Positions 26,288 to 34,576 of a DNA stretch of 52,586 nt are shown here, in pieces. The DNA is taken from the NCBI GenBank assembly GCA_021811325.1, contig JAJZPE010000006.1, forward strand, positions 1 to 52,586. The letters are read 5' to 3'. Within the stretch, counting starts at the first letter, position 1; the number at the start of each line of letters is the position of its first letter. A program made the translations under genes and the position numbers. Source of the DNA: Bacillota bacterium. Its GTDB lineage: Bacteria > Bacillota > Sulfobacillia > JAJYWN01 > JAJZPE01. The notes under the pieces are model-generated. The model saw nothing but the letters and a program-made list of their open reading frames with translations. It was not told the origin of the DNA and made no database searches.

Positions 26288-27394
26288 GTGCAACTCATGA
26301 CCATCCGCCGACCACCTCTGGCAATCCTCCTGGCCGTCCTGACCCTGGTGGCGAGCTTCGCCCTGGTACGGGTCGACCGGGTGGCCACCCACGGCACGGA
26401 GACCGTCGTGGACGGGCCATGGGGCGCCGAGGCCGAGGCCTTCGGCCGGGCCAGGGGACCTGACGGGCGGGAGTCCGGCCCGCGCAGTTTCGCCGTGGAC
26501 CGGGAAGGCCACATCTTTGTGGCCGACACCTTTAACGGCCGGGTCAAGGAGTACGACGCCGGGGGCCGCCTCCTGCGACAGTTCGCCGTGGGCGAAGGGT
26601 TCGCCCGGAAGCCTTTCCTCGAGGATCTGACGGTCACCCCGGCCGGCCACATCTACCTGGCTGACAACGCCGGAGGGACGGTCCTCAAAGTCGACCGCGA
26701 CGGCCGGCTCCTGGCGACGTTCAACGTGCGGCCCGCCCCCCCGCCGGAAGGACTGTGGCGCATCGAGTCCCTGGCGCCGGGCCCCGATGACGGGGTCTAC
26801 GTCCTCGGCATGGCTCTGACCGACAAGGGGTATACCGCGTCCGTGCGTCTCTTCAGCGAGACAGGGGCCCTTCGGGCGGTGGTCGTGGAGGTCCGCTTGG
26901 ACGCGACCGGGCAACCGCTCGGGAAAAGGCCCGGGTCGGTGGCCGGCCTCATCTCCGCCTTCACGGCGGCCGGTAACGGCCGTCTGGTCCTGATGACGGC
27001 CGGGGAGACTCCCTTCCAGCGCGGGCTCCACGTCGTCCCGACGGGCGGCGGCCAGGCGCGGCGCTGGCTGTACGAGAGCTCCACCTACATCGAGGAGGCC
27101 TCCCTCCTCGGGGCGGACCGCTCAGGACACGTCTACCTTGGCGCCAACCTGTCGAAGCCCGACGGCTGGGTGGTCAGGTTGGACGGGGACGGCCAGGTCC
27201 AGGAGGTCATCGGGGCCGGTCCCCCTCAGCCCGGGCGGGGTAGTCCGGCGGTTCTCTTCGGGGGCCGCGTCGGCCAGCGCGGGGACATCTTCCTGGCGCG
27301 GCCGACCGCCGACCGGTTTGTGATCGTCCGCCTTTCATCCGAACGGCACATCGGTTTCAGGCCGGTGTGGCGGCAGGTCACCGGACCGCGGTAA
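26288..27394 (+). CDS. Exported NHL/SMP-30-like beta-propeller protein
   Basis: A 368-residue protein with an N-terminal signal or anchor (basic MTIRRPP then a hydrophobic run to about residue 26). Beta-propeller repeats follow, of the form FAVDREGHIFVADTFNGRVKEYDAGGRLL and LTVTPAGHIYLADNAGGTVLKVDRDGRLL, typical of NHL-like six-bladed propellers. No catalytic motif is seen. The GTG start has GAGGAGG 8 bases upstream. It lies between hutU and hutI on the same strand, so it may be co-expressed with histidine catabolism, perhaps as an extracytoplasmic binding protein; the function is unknown. Confidence 0.7.
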   Translation: MQLMTIRRPPLAILLAVLTLVASFALVRVDRVATHGTETVVDGPWGAEAEAFGRARGPDGRESGPRSFAVDREGHIFVADTFNGRVKEYDAGGRLLRQFAVGEGFARKPFLEDLTVTPAGHIYLADNAGGTVLKVDRDGRLLATFNVRPAPPPEGLWRIESLAPGPDDGVYVLGMALTDKGYTASVRLFSETGALRAVVVEVRLDATGQPLGKRPGSVAGLISAFTAAGNGRLVLMTAGETPFQRGLHVVPTGGGQARRWLYESSTYIEEASLLGADRSGHVYLGANLSKPDGWVVRLDGDGQVQEVIGAGPPQPGRGSPAVLFGGRVGQRGDIFLARPTADRFVIVRLSSERHIGFRPVWRQVTGPR

Positions 27395-27485
27395 GCCACC
27401 GCGGAGGCCCCGGCGGGGCGGACGGCTGTGGGACAAGAATGGACAAGCCGCCGCACGGCTCGTCAAAGCGGGAGGGCTGGGAACA

Positions 27486-28916
27486 ATGGCGAAACCGAGA
27501 GAGCGTGTCGACCTGGTGCTCAAGGACGCGGCTGAGGTCCTGACGATGGCCGCCGTGAAGGCGCCGGGCGCGGGGACCACCGCCGACGAGCGGTCGGTCG
27601 GGTTGATTCAGGGGGCCAGCGTGTTCGTGGCCGATGGGCGCATCGTCGCCGTCGGCGACTATGAGGAACTGGCGAAGGGATACGACCTGGCGAAGGCCGA
27701 GGTCATCTCGGCCGAGGGCCAGGTGGTCACGCCCGGGTTGGTTGACGCCCATACCCACCTGGTCTTCGCCGGGTCGAGGGAGGACGAGTTCGTCCGGCGG
27801 ATCGGCGGGGCCACCTATGCCGACATCGCCGCTGCGGGCGGCGGCATCAACCGGACCGTCAGGGAGACGCGCCAGGCCGGCGAGGACGACCTCTACGTGG
27901 ATGCCGCCCTGAACCTGGAACGGATGATCCTCGCCGGGGCGACCACCGTCGAGGTCAAGAGCGGCTACGGACTGACCCTCGACGATGAGATGAAGCTGCT
28001 CCGGGTGATCGACCGGCTGCGTCGCGAAGCCCCGGTGGACGTCGTCCCGACCTTCCTCGGCGCCCACGAGGTGCCCCCCGAATATGAAGGAAATCCCCAA
28101 AAGTACGTCGAACTAGTGGCCGACGTCATGGTGCCAGAAGTGGCCGCCAGCGGCCTCGCTGAGTTCTGTGACGTTTTCTGTGAAAAGGGAGTCTTCTCGG
28201 TGGAGGACTCCCGTCATATCCTGACCAAGGCTAAGGAGCACGGGCTCGCCGCGAAGGTCCACGCCGACGAACTCGTGCCCTTTGGTGGTGCCGAACTGGC
28301 CGCCGAAGTCGGGGCGGTCTCCGCCGACCACCTCCTCCACGTCTCCGAGGCCGGCATGGAGGCCCTGGCGAAGGCTGGGACGGTCGCCGTCCTCCTGCCC
28401 GGGACGCCCTTCTCGCTGATGCTCGAGGGTCAGGCGCCGGCCCGCGAACTCCTGCGGCGCGGCGTGACCGTGGCCCTGGGCAGCGACTTCAACCCCGGGA
28501 CGAGCCCCACGCCGTCCATGGAGACCGTGGTCGGCCTGGCCTGCCGGCTGCTGCGGTTGACCCCCGCGGAAGCCCTCCGGGCGGCGACGATTGACGCCGC
28601 CAAGGCCGTCCGGCGCGCCGACGAGACCGGGAGCATCGAGCCGGGAAAGCGCGCCGACCTGGTCGTCTGGGACGCTCCGAGCTTCGCTTACATTCCGTAC
28701 TTCTTTGGCGGGCACCTGGTCCGTCACGTCATCGCCGGCGGCCGGGTGGCCGTCTGGAACGGCAAGCTCGAGCTGGGGGCCAGCCTTCTGGCCGATGAAG
28801 CCACCGACCAGAAAAAGCAGCCGCGGAAAGCCGGATGGAAGCAGACCCTCCTATTCTTCCTTCTCGCCGCCGTCCTTGGCGCCCTGACCAGGGTGGCCTG
28901 CCAGGGTCCCAAGTGA
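27486..28916 (+). CDS. hutI: Imidazolonepropionase with C-terminal membrane tail
   Basis: A 476-residue amidohydrolase-fold enzyme opening the imidazolone ring to N-formimino-L-glutamate. Metal-site motifs are complete: DAHTHLVFAGSREDEF, FLGAHEVPPEY, VHADEL and GSDFNPGTSPTPSM. The enzyme part ends near residue 425 at YIPYFFGGHLVRHVIAGGRV, the usual family C-terminus. A tail of about 50 residues follows, with a basic linker (QKKQPRKAGWK) and a hydrophobic helix of about 20 residues (TLLFFLLAAVLGALTRVA). Such a tail is unusual and could anchor the enzyme to the membrane. The ATG has GGGAGGG upstream. Confidence 0.93.
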   Translation: MAKPRERVDLVLKDAAEVLTMAAVKAPGAGTTADERSVGLIQGASVFVADGRIVAVGDYEELAKGYDLAKAEVISAEGQVVTPGLVDAHTHLVFAGSREDEFVRRIGGATYADIAAAGGGINRTVRETRQAGEDDLYVDAALNLERMILAGATTVEVKSGYGLTLDDEMKLLRVIDRLRREAPVDVVPTFLGAHEVPPEYEGNPQKYVELVADVMVPEVAASGLAEFCDVFCEKGVFSVEDSRHILTKAKEHGLAAKVHADELVPFGGAELAAEVGAVSADHLLHVSEAGMEALAKAGTVAVLLPGTPFSLMLEGQAPARELLRRGVTVALGSDFNPGTSPTPSMETVVGLACRLLRLTPAEALRAATIDAAKAVRRADETGSIEPGKRADLVVWDAPSFAYIPYFFGGHLVRHVIAGGRVAVWNGKLELGASLLADEATDQKKQPRKAGWKQTLLFFLLAAVLGALTRVACQGPK

Positions 28917-28966
28917 GGGGATGGTTTCGTTGAAGGTTCCACCGGGCAGCAAAACGGGGGGATGAC

Positions 28967-29044
28967 ATGGAGCAGTCAGAACCGCGGATTTACAACTACG
29001 CACCGCCACCACCAACCGTCCCCGAGCGGAAGGCCTCAAACTGA
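28967..29044 (+). CDS. Possible 25-residue peptide between hutI and fhs
   Basis: An ATG with a G-rich site (GGGGGG, 28955-28961) opens a 25-codon frame encoding a Pro-rich peptide with PRIYNYAPPPPTVPERK in the middle. It could be a leader peptide or a chance frame; an overlapping frame from 28962 runs into fhs. No relative is recognised. Confidence 0.2.
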   Translation: MEQSEPRIYNYAPPPPTVPERKASN

Positions 29045-29073
29045 ACAGCCCACGACAAGGAGTGAAAACGGGA

Positions 29074-30765
29074 ATGAAGAGCGACATCGAAATAGCCCAA
29101 GCGGCAAAACTGGAACCCATCGTCCAGATCGCCAAGAAGATGGGGCTGACCGAGGACGACCTCGAGCTATACGGCAAGTATAAGGCCAAGATCTCCCTCG
29201 ACGTCATTCCCCGCTTGAAGGATAAACCGGACGCCAAGTATGTGGTGGTCACGGCGATCACCCCGACCCCGCTCGGCGAGGGCAAGACGGTCACGACTAT
29301 CGGCCTCGGCCAGGCCCTGAACCGCCTCGGCCACAAGACCATCACCGCCATCCGCCAGCCGTCCCTCGGCCCGGTCTTCGGGATCAAGGGCGGGGCCGCC
29401 GGCGGCGGTTTCTCTCAAGTCATCCCGATGGAAGACTTCAACCTCCACCTGACCGGCGACGTCCACGCCGTCAGCCTGTCCCACAACCTGCTGGCGGCCT
29501 TCATCGACGCCAGCCTGGACCACGACAACCCGCTGAACATCGACCAGTTCTCGATCACCTGGCCGCGGGTCGTCGACGTCAGCGACGCCTCCCTCCGGAA
29601 GATTGTCATCGGCCTCGGCGGCGACGGCATCCCCCGCGAGACCGGGTTCGACATCGCCGTGGCCTCCGAGGTCATGGCCATCCTCGCGCTGACCACCGGC
29701 CTCCATGACATCCGTAGGCGCCTCGGGCGGATCGTCATCGGCTACACCAAGGACAACAAGCCGGTCACCGCCGAGGACCTCAAGGCGGCCGGCTCGATGA
29801 CCATCCTGATGAAGGACGCCATCAAGCCAAACCTCCTCCAGAACCTCGAGGGCGACCCGGTCCTGGTCCACGCCGGCCCGTTCGCCAACATCGCCCACGG
29901 CAACTCCTCCATCCTGGCCGACCAGATCGCCATCAAGTCCGGCGAGTTCGTCGTCACCGAGGCCGGGTTCGGCGCCGACATCGGGGCCGAGAAATTCTGC
30001 AACATCAAGTGCCGCTACTCCGGGCTCAAGCCGAACGCGGCGGTGGTCGTCGCCACCGTCCGGGCCCTCAAGATGCACGGCGGCGCCTTCAGGGTCGTCC
30101 CGGGCAAGGAGATGGACAAGGCCCTGGTGGCCAAGGAGAACATGGAGGCCCTCGCCAAGGGCTGCGAGAACCTGGAGAAGCAGATCGAGAACATGAAGAT
30201 GCACGGGCTCGAAGTGGTCGTCGCCATCAACCAGTTCGATACCGACAGCGAGAAGGAGATCCAGTTCATCCACGACCGGGCGATCAAGGCCGGCGCGGCC
30301 GACGCGGTCCTCTCCCAGGTCTGGGCGAAGGGCGGGGCCGGCGGCAAGGAGCTGGCCGAGGCTGTCATCAAGGCGACCTCGAAGCCGAGCAATTTCCACT
30401 TCCTCTACCCGCTCGAGGCTTCGATCAAGGAGAAGATCGAGACCATCGCGACCAAGGTCTACGGGGCCGACGGCGTCGACTACAGCCCGCTGGCCGAGAG
30501 GCGGATCAGGCTCTACACCAAGCTCGGTTACGACAAGCTCCCCATCTGCATGGCCAAGACCCACCTCTCGCTGTCCCACGACCCGAACCTCAAGGGAAGG
30601 CCGCGAGGGTTCCGCGTCCCCATCCGCGACGTCCGCGCTTCCGTCGGCGCCGGTTTCCTCTACCCGCTGCTCGGCGAGATGCGGACGATGCCCGGGCTCC
30701 CGTCGGTACCAGCCGGGACCAAGTATGATGTCGACGAGAACGGCAAGGTGCTTGGGCTCTTCTAA
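29074..30765 (+). CDS. fhs: Formate-tetrahydrofolate ligase
   Basis: A 563-residue enzyme that makes 10-formyl-tetrahydrofolate from formate, ATP and tetrahydrofolate, reversibly. Recognisable: SDIEIAQAAK at the start, the P-loop PTPLGEGKT, REPSLGP-like RQPSLGPVFGIKGGAAGGG, AVASEVMAILAL, and a conserved end TMPGLPSVPAG. ATG 29074 is chosen because AAGGAG at 29057-29062 then has an 11-base spacing and the protein begins MKSDIEIAQ as in relatives; GTG 29062 would overlap its own ribosome site. It follows hutI, so it may take part in salvage of the formimino carbon; it also serves acetogenic and purine metabolism. Confidence 0.96.
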   Translation: MKSDIEIAQAAKLEPIVQIAKKMGLTEDDLELYGKYKAKISLDVIPRLKDKPDAKYVVVTAITPTPLGEGKTVTTIGLGQALNRLGHKTITAIRQPSLGPVFGIKGGAAGGGFSQVIPMEDFNLHLTGDVHAVSLSHNLLAAFIDASLDHDNPLNIDQFSITWPRVVDVSDASLRKIVIGLGGDGIPRETGFDIAVASEVMAILALTTGLHDIRRRLGRIVIGYTKDNKPVTAEDLKAAGSMTILMKDAIKPNLLQNLEGDPVLVHAGPFANIAHGNSSILADQIAIKSGEFVVTEAGFGADIGAEKFCNIKCRYSGLKPNAAVVVATVRALKMHGGAFRVVPGKEMDKALVAKENMEALAKGCENLEKQIENMKMHGLEVVVAINQFDTDSEKEIQFIHDRAIKAGAADAVLSQVWAKGGAGGKELAEAVIKATSKPSNFHFLYPLEASIKEKIETIATKVYGADGVDYSPLAERRIRLYTKLGYDKLPICMAKTHLSLSHDPNLKGRPRGFRVPIRDVRASVGAGFLYPLLGEMRTMPGLPSVPAGTKYDVDENGKVLGLF

Positions 30766-30806
30766 ACCCCGTCTTCGCCAATGCGTGAGCGACTCAGGAT
30801 GGCCGT

Positions 30807-30845
30807 GGCGGACCGGCTCCAGAAGCCGGTCCGCCCGGCGCTTTC
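30807..30845 (+). terminator. Hairpin/terminator after fhs
   Basis: GGCGGACCGGCT, loop CCAGA, AGCCGGTCCGCC: a 12-bp perfect stem, followed by CGGCGCTTTCCTT. The T run is poor, but position and stability fit a terminator before the nadA promoter. Confidence 0.65.
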
Positions 30846-30846
30846 C

Positions 30847-30875
30847 TTGACAATGGTAGGGGCGGGGAATAAAAT
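30847..30875 (+). promoter_or_regulatory. Consensus sigma-A promoter of the nad operon
   Basis: TTGACA (30847-30852), exactly 17 bases, TAAAAT (30870-30875). The start site would lie about 25 bases before the nadA GTG, leaving little room for a riboswitch. Confidence 0.85.
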
Positions 30876-30907
30876 CTGATTGCGTATCCCGAAGAAGGTG
30901 GAAATCC

Positions 30908-31867
30908 GTGTCGACTCTGACCGCCGAACCCGCCGCCCCCACCGAGCAGAAGTTGATGGACCAGGCCGAGCTGACCGCTGAGGCCAGGCGGCTGAAAGCC
31001 GAACGCCGGGCGCTCATCATCGCCCACCTCTACCAGCGGCCGGAGATCCAGGACCTGGCCGACTTCGTCGGTGACTCCTTGGGCCTCTCCCAGCAGGCCG
31101 CGGCTACCGACAACGACCTCATCGTCTTCTGCGGCGTCCATTTCATGGCCGAGAGCGCGGCCATCCTCTCGCCACAGAAGACGGTCATCCTGCCGGAACC
31201 AAAGGCCGGTTGCCCGATGGCCGACATGGTCACGCCGGACGCCCTCAGGGAGATGAAGGCCAAGTACCCCGGGGTCCCGGTGGTGGCCTACGTGAACACC
31301 TCGGCCGCGGTCAAGGCCGAGAGCGACATCTGCTGCACCTCCCGCAACGCCGTCAAGATCGTCGAGGCCGTCGAGGGCGACACGGTCATCTTCATCCCCG
31401 ACCGGAACCTGGCCCACTACGTCCAGACCCAGACCAGGAAGAAGGTCATCCCCTGGCCGGGGTTCTGTCCCACCCACGACCGGATCAAAGTCGACGACCT
31501 GCGGCGGATGAAAGAGAGCCACCCGGAAGCGGTCGTCCTGGTCCACCCGGAGACCGACCAAGCCATCGTCGACCTGGCCGACAAGGTCTTCTCGACGGAG
31601 GGCATGCGCCGGTTCGTCCGGGAGAGCCCGGCCAAGGAGTTCATCATCGGCACCGAGATGGGCATCCTCCACGCCCTCCAGAAGGACAGGCCCGACGCCA
31701 GTTTCTACTTCCCCTCAGGCGACGAGCAGATCTGCCCGAACATGAAGAGCACGACCCTCCGCAAGCTGGTCGTGGCACTCGAGCGGCTGGAGCCCAGGGT
31801 CACCGTTCCGGAGGACATCCGGCTGCGGGCCAAGCGGGCCCTCGATCGGATGCTGGCCGTCCAGTGA
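30908..31867 (+). CDS. nadA: Quinolinate synthase
   Basis: A 319-residue 4Fe-4S enzyme that condenses iminoaspartate with dihydroxyacetone phosphate to quinolinate. The three cluster cysteines are in KAGCPMADM, WPGFCPTHDRI and QICPNMKS. Other blocks are YQRPEIQDLADFVGDSL and HPETDQAIVDLADKV. The GTG start has AAGGTGG 6 bases upstream. It heads the set nadA-nadB-nadC, and its own strong promoter precedes it. Confidence 0.95.
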   Translation: MSTLTAEPAAPTEQKLMDQAELTAEARRLKAERRALIIAHLYQRPEIQDLADFVGDSLGLSQQAAATDNDLIVFCGVHFMAESAAILSPQKTVILPEPKAGCPMADMVTPDALREMKAKYPGVPVVAYVNTSAAVKAESDICCTSRNAVKIVEAVEGDTVIFIPDRNLAHYVQTQTRKKVIPWPGFCPTHDRIKVDDLRRMKESHPEAVVLVHPETDQAIVDLADKVFSTEGMRRFVRESPAKEFIIGTEMGILHALQKDRPDASFYFPSGDEQICPNMKSTTLRKLVVALERLEPRVTVPEDIRLRAKRALDRMLAVQ

Positions 31868-31871
31868 AACC

Positions 31872-31899
31872 CTGTGGGTTATCAATTGATAACCCACAG
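31872..31899. promoter_or_regulatory. 28-bp perfect palindrome between nadA and nadB
   Basis: The half-site CTGTGGGTTATCAA is followed at once by its exact reverse complement. There is no T run, so it is a poor terminator (a loop of AATT would leave a 12-bp stem). Perfect two-fold symmetry over 28 bp, 4 bases after the nadA stop, suggests a dimeric repressor operator or an RNA hairpin affecting nadB. The motif does not match any operator recalled for NiaR, NrtR or other NAD regulators. Confidence 0.6.
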
Positions 31900-32053
31900 C
31901 AGAGTCACGCCCCGGTCAAAGCCCCGTGGTCTTCCGTTACCTTGCAACCAACAAGGAGCCCTCTCTGCGGCAACGCCGTTCTACACCTGACAACACCGCC
32001 GGGGACAAAACGACCTGACCGGACATCCGCCGCTCGGTCAACGCTGGCTCCCC

Positions 32054-32074
32054 ACACTGGAGGGAAACCAGTGT
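32054..32074 (+). promoter_or_regulatory. Hairpin that encloses the nadB ribosome site and start
   Basis: ACACTGG pairs with CCAGTGT, the latter containing the GTG start of nadB (32071-32073); the loop AGGGAAA and the end of the first arm carry the Shine-Dalgarno GGAGGG. The 7-bp stem would mask the start codon, hinting at translational control. Confidence 0.5.
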
Positions 32075-33657
32075 ACCCGAGGCACCTGACCGACTTCGAC
32101 CTTTCTCAAATGAACCGGGAGTACTGCGACTTCCTTGTCGTCGGCAGCGGCATCGCCGGGCTGTACACGGCCCTCAGGGCCAGCCGGTTCGGCCGGGTGA
32201 CCGTGCTGACGAAGAAGAAGATGGAGGACTCCAACACCGAGCACGCCCAGGGGGGAATAGCCGCGGCCGTCGGCCGCGAGGATTCTCCCCGTTTGCATAT
32301 GGAGGACACCCTCACCGCCGGGGTCGGCCTGTGTGACGAGGACGCCGTCCGGGTCCTCGTCAACGAGGGTCCGACCTGCGTCCTCGAGCTGGTCGCCCTC
32401 GGGGCCCACTTCGACAAGCGGGGCGAGGACTTCGCCCTGACCCGCGAGGGGGCCCACAGCGAGCGACGCATCCTGCACGCGCGGGGCGACTCCACCGGTG
32501 AGGAGATCGAGCAGGTCCTCAGCTGGAAGGCCCTGACCTCGAGCGGGGTCGTCATCCACGAGGACATCCAGGTGATCGACCTCATCACCCGCGACGGGCG
32601 GTGCTACGGAGTCATCGCCCTGCGACCCGACGGCCAGAAAGTGGCCTACCTGTCCTGGGCGACCGTTCTGGCGACCGGAGGGGCGGGCCAGCTCTACAAG
32701 AACACGACCAACCCCAGCGTGGCCACTGGCGACGGGCTGGCCGCCGCCTACCGGGCCGGGACGGCCCTGGCCGACATGGAGTTCATCCAGTTCCACCCGA
32801 CGGCTCTGTATCACCCGGGCAACCCCAAGTTCCTGATCACCGAGGCCCTCCGGGGCGAGGGCGCGGTCCTCGTCAGCCCCGCCGGGGAGCGCTTCATGCC
32901 GCGCTACCACCCGCGGGCCGACCTGGCCCCGCGGGACGTGGTCGCCCGGGCCATCCTCGACGAGATGCGCAAGGCCTCGGCCGACCATGTCTGGCTGGAT
33001 GGGACCTCGCTCGGGGCCGGCTTTGCCGAGCGTTTCCCGAAGGTCTACGAGACCTGCCGCGGATACGGCGTCGACCCATCGGTCGAGCCCATCCCCGTGG
33101 CCCCCGCGGCCCACTACATGATGGGCGGCATCCGGACGGACATCGACGGCCGGACCAACATCGAAGGTCTCTACTCCTGCGGCGAAGCGGCCTGCGTGGG
33201 CGTCCACGGGGCCAATCGCCTGGCCTCCAACTCGCTCCTCGAGGGACTCGTCTTCGGGCGCCGCATCGCCAATTCGATGAAGGACCACGTCGACCATTCA
33301 CCGGCCCTGCGCCGGCTGTCCCTGACCGACCATGAACCGCGCCGCCCCTGGCCGGGGACGGCGGCCGAAGTGCGCCGGGAGGTCCAGGAGCTGATGTGGG
33401 CCAAAGTCGGCATCCTGCGGGACGCCGCCGGCCTCGACAGCGCCCTGCGCCGCCTGGCCGAGCTGGCCGCCTTCACCTGGTCGGACCCGCTGACGGTGGA
33501 GGCCATCGAGACGGCCAACCTGGTCACCCTGGCCCGCCTGGTGGCCAAGGCGGCCCTGATCCGCGAGGAGAGCCGGGGGAGCCATTACCGGCTGGACTTC
33601 CCGGCCCGCGACGACGAGCGCTGGCGCCGCCACAACCTCCTCAAACGCGAAGACTGA
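32071..33657 (+). CDS. nadB: L-aspartate oxidase
   Basis: A 528-residue FAD enzyme oxidising L-aspartate to iminoaspartate for NadA. FAD-binding motif VVGSGIAGLYTALRA near residue 24; then NTEHAQGGIAAAVG, the substrate region SWATVLATGGAGQLYKNTTNP, EFIQFHPTALY, ALRGEGAVLV, MMGGIRTDIDGRTNIEGLYSCGE and ANRLASNSLLEGLVFG, as in the fumarate reductase/succinate dehydrogenase flavoprotein superfamily. GTG 32071 with GGAGGG at 32059-32064 is chosen; the frame is open much further upstream but runs antiphase through nadA. It is separated from nadA by 203 bases containing the palindrome. Confidence 0.95.
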   Translation: MYPRHLTDFDLSQMNREYCDFLVVGSGIAGLYTALRASRFGRVTVLTKKKMEDSNTEHAQGGIAAAVGREDSPRLHMEDTLTAGVGLCDEDAVRVLVNEGPTCVLELVALGAHFDKRGEDFALTREGAHSERRILHARGDSTGEEIEQVLSWKALTSSGVVIHEDIQVIDLITRDGRCYGVIALRPDGQKVAYLSWATVLATGGAGQLYKNTTNPSVATGDGLAAAYRAGTALADMEFIQFHPTALYHPGNPKFLITEALRGEGAVLVSPAGERFMPRYHPRADLAPRDVVARAILDEMRKASADHVWLDGTSLGAGFAERFPKVYETCRGYGVDPSVEPIPVAPAAHYMMGGIRTDIDGRTNIEGLYSCGEAACVGVHGANRLASNSLLEGLVFGRRIANSMKDHVDHSPALRRLSLTDHEPRRPWPGTAAEVRREVQELMWAKVGILRDAAGLDSALRRLAELAAFTWSDPLTVEAIETANLVTLARLVAKAALIREESRGSHYRLDFPARDDERWRRHNLLKRED

Positions 33658-33700
33658 TGGTTCACAACCACTGGACGACGGTCCGTTGGAGGGGTGACCC

Positions 33701-34576
33701 TTGGACATCGACCCGATCGCCCTTGACCGCCTGATCGACCTGGCCCTCGCCGAAGACGTGGGGACCGGCGACATCACCACGAACAGCATCGTCCCTCCCG
33801 GGCAGCGGAGCCAGGCCCACTTCCTGGCCAAGAGCGAGGGGGTCATCGCCGGCCTGGACGTGGCGGCGCGGGTCTTCACCCGCCTTGACCCGTCGGCCCG
33901 GTTCGAGGCCCGGGTCAGGGATGGCGACCTGGTCGCCACAGGCGCGGTCGTGGCCACCGTCGACGGCGCGATCCGGGCGGTCCTGTCCGGCGAGCGGGTC
34001 GCCCTGAATTTCCTGCAACGCCTGTCGGGCATCGCCACGGCGGCCAGGCAGGCCGTCCAGGCGGCCACCGCCGCCAACCCCAAGGTCCTCGTGGTCGACA
34101 CCCGCAAGACCGTACCCGGCCTGCGGGCCCTCGACAAGTACGCCGTCCGCTGCGGGGGCGCCGGGAACCACCGTTTCGGCCTCTATGACGCGGCCCTCAT
34201 CAAGGACAACCACATCGCCGTGGCCGGTGGGATCGCGGCCGCGGTCAGGGCGGTCAAGCGGACCGCCTCGCCTTTCGTCAAGGTCGAGGTCGAGGTGCAG
34301 ACGCTGGACCAGGTCGACGAAGCCCTGGCGGCTGGGGTCGACGTGATCATGCTCGACAACATGGCCCCGGACGAGATGCGCCGGGCGGTGGCCAGAATCG
34401 GGGGCCGGATCCTGGTCGAGGCCTCCGGCGGAATCACCCTCGAACGCCTGGGCCAGGTGGCGGCGACCGGCGTGGACCTCATCTCGATGGGGTCCCTGAC
34501 CCATTCGGTCAAGGCCATGGACATCAGCCTCGAAGTCGGCGAGTTGTCGCGGGCGGGGAAGGGCGGGCCGAAGTGA
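33701..34576 (+). CDS. nadC: Nicotinate-nucleotide pyrophosphorylase (quinolinate phosphoribosyltransferase)
   Basis: A 291-residue enzyme converting quinolinate and PRPP to nicotinate mononucleotide, completing de novo synthesis with NadA and NadB. Blocks: EDVGTGDITT, GERVALNFLQRLSGIAT, DTRKTVPGLRALDKYAVRCGG, HRFGLYDAALIKDNHI, VEVEVQTLDQ and EASGGITLE. The TTG start has GGAGGGG 7 bases upstream. Its stop overlaps the next start in a GTGA. Confidence 0.96.
   Translation: MDIDPIALDRLIDLALAEDVGTGDITTNSIVPPGQRSQAHFLAKSEGVIAGLDVAARVFTRLDPSARFEARVRDGDLVATGAVVATVDGAIRAVLSGERVALNFLQRLSGIATAARQAVQAATAANPKVLVVDTRKTVPGLRALDKYAVRCGGAGNHRFGLYDAALIKDNHIAVAGGIAAAVRAVKRTASPFVKVEVEVQTLDQVDEALAAGVDVIMLDNMAPDEMRRAVARIGGRILVEASGGITLERLGQVAATGVDLISMGSLTHSVKAMDISLEVGELSRAGKGGPK

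Noticed and set aside
30876-30907. NAD-responsive riboswitch upstream of nadA
   Set aside because: The promoter leaves only about 25 transcribed bases before the nadA start, too few for a riboswitch.
29167-31020. Minus-strand open frame antisense to fhs
   Set aside because: It mirrors the codon pattern of fhs and has no recognisable domain.
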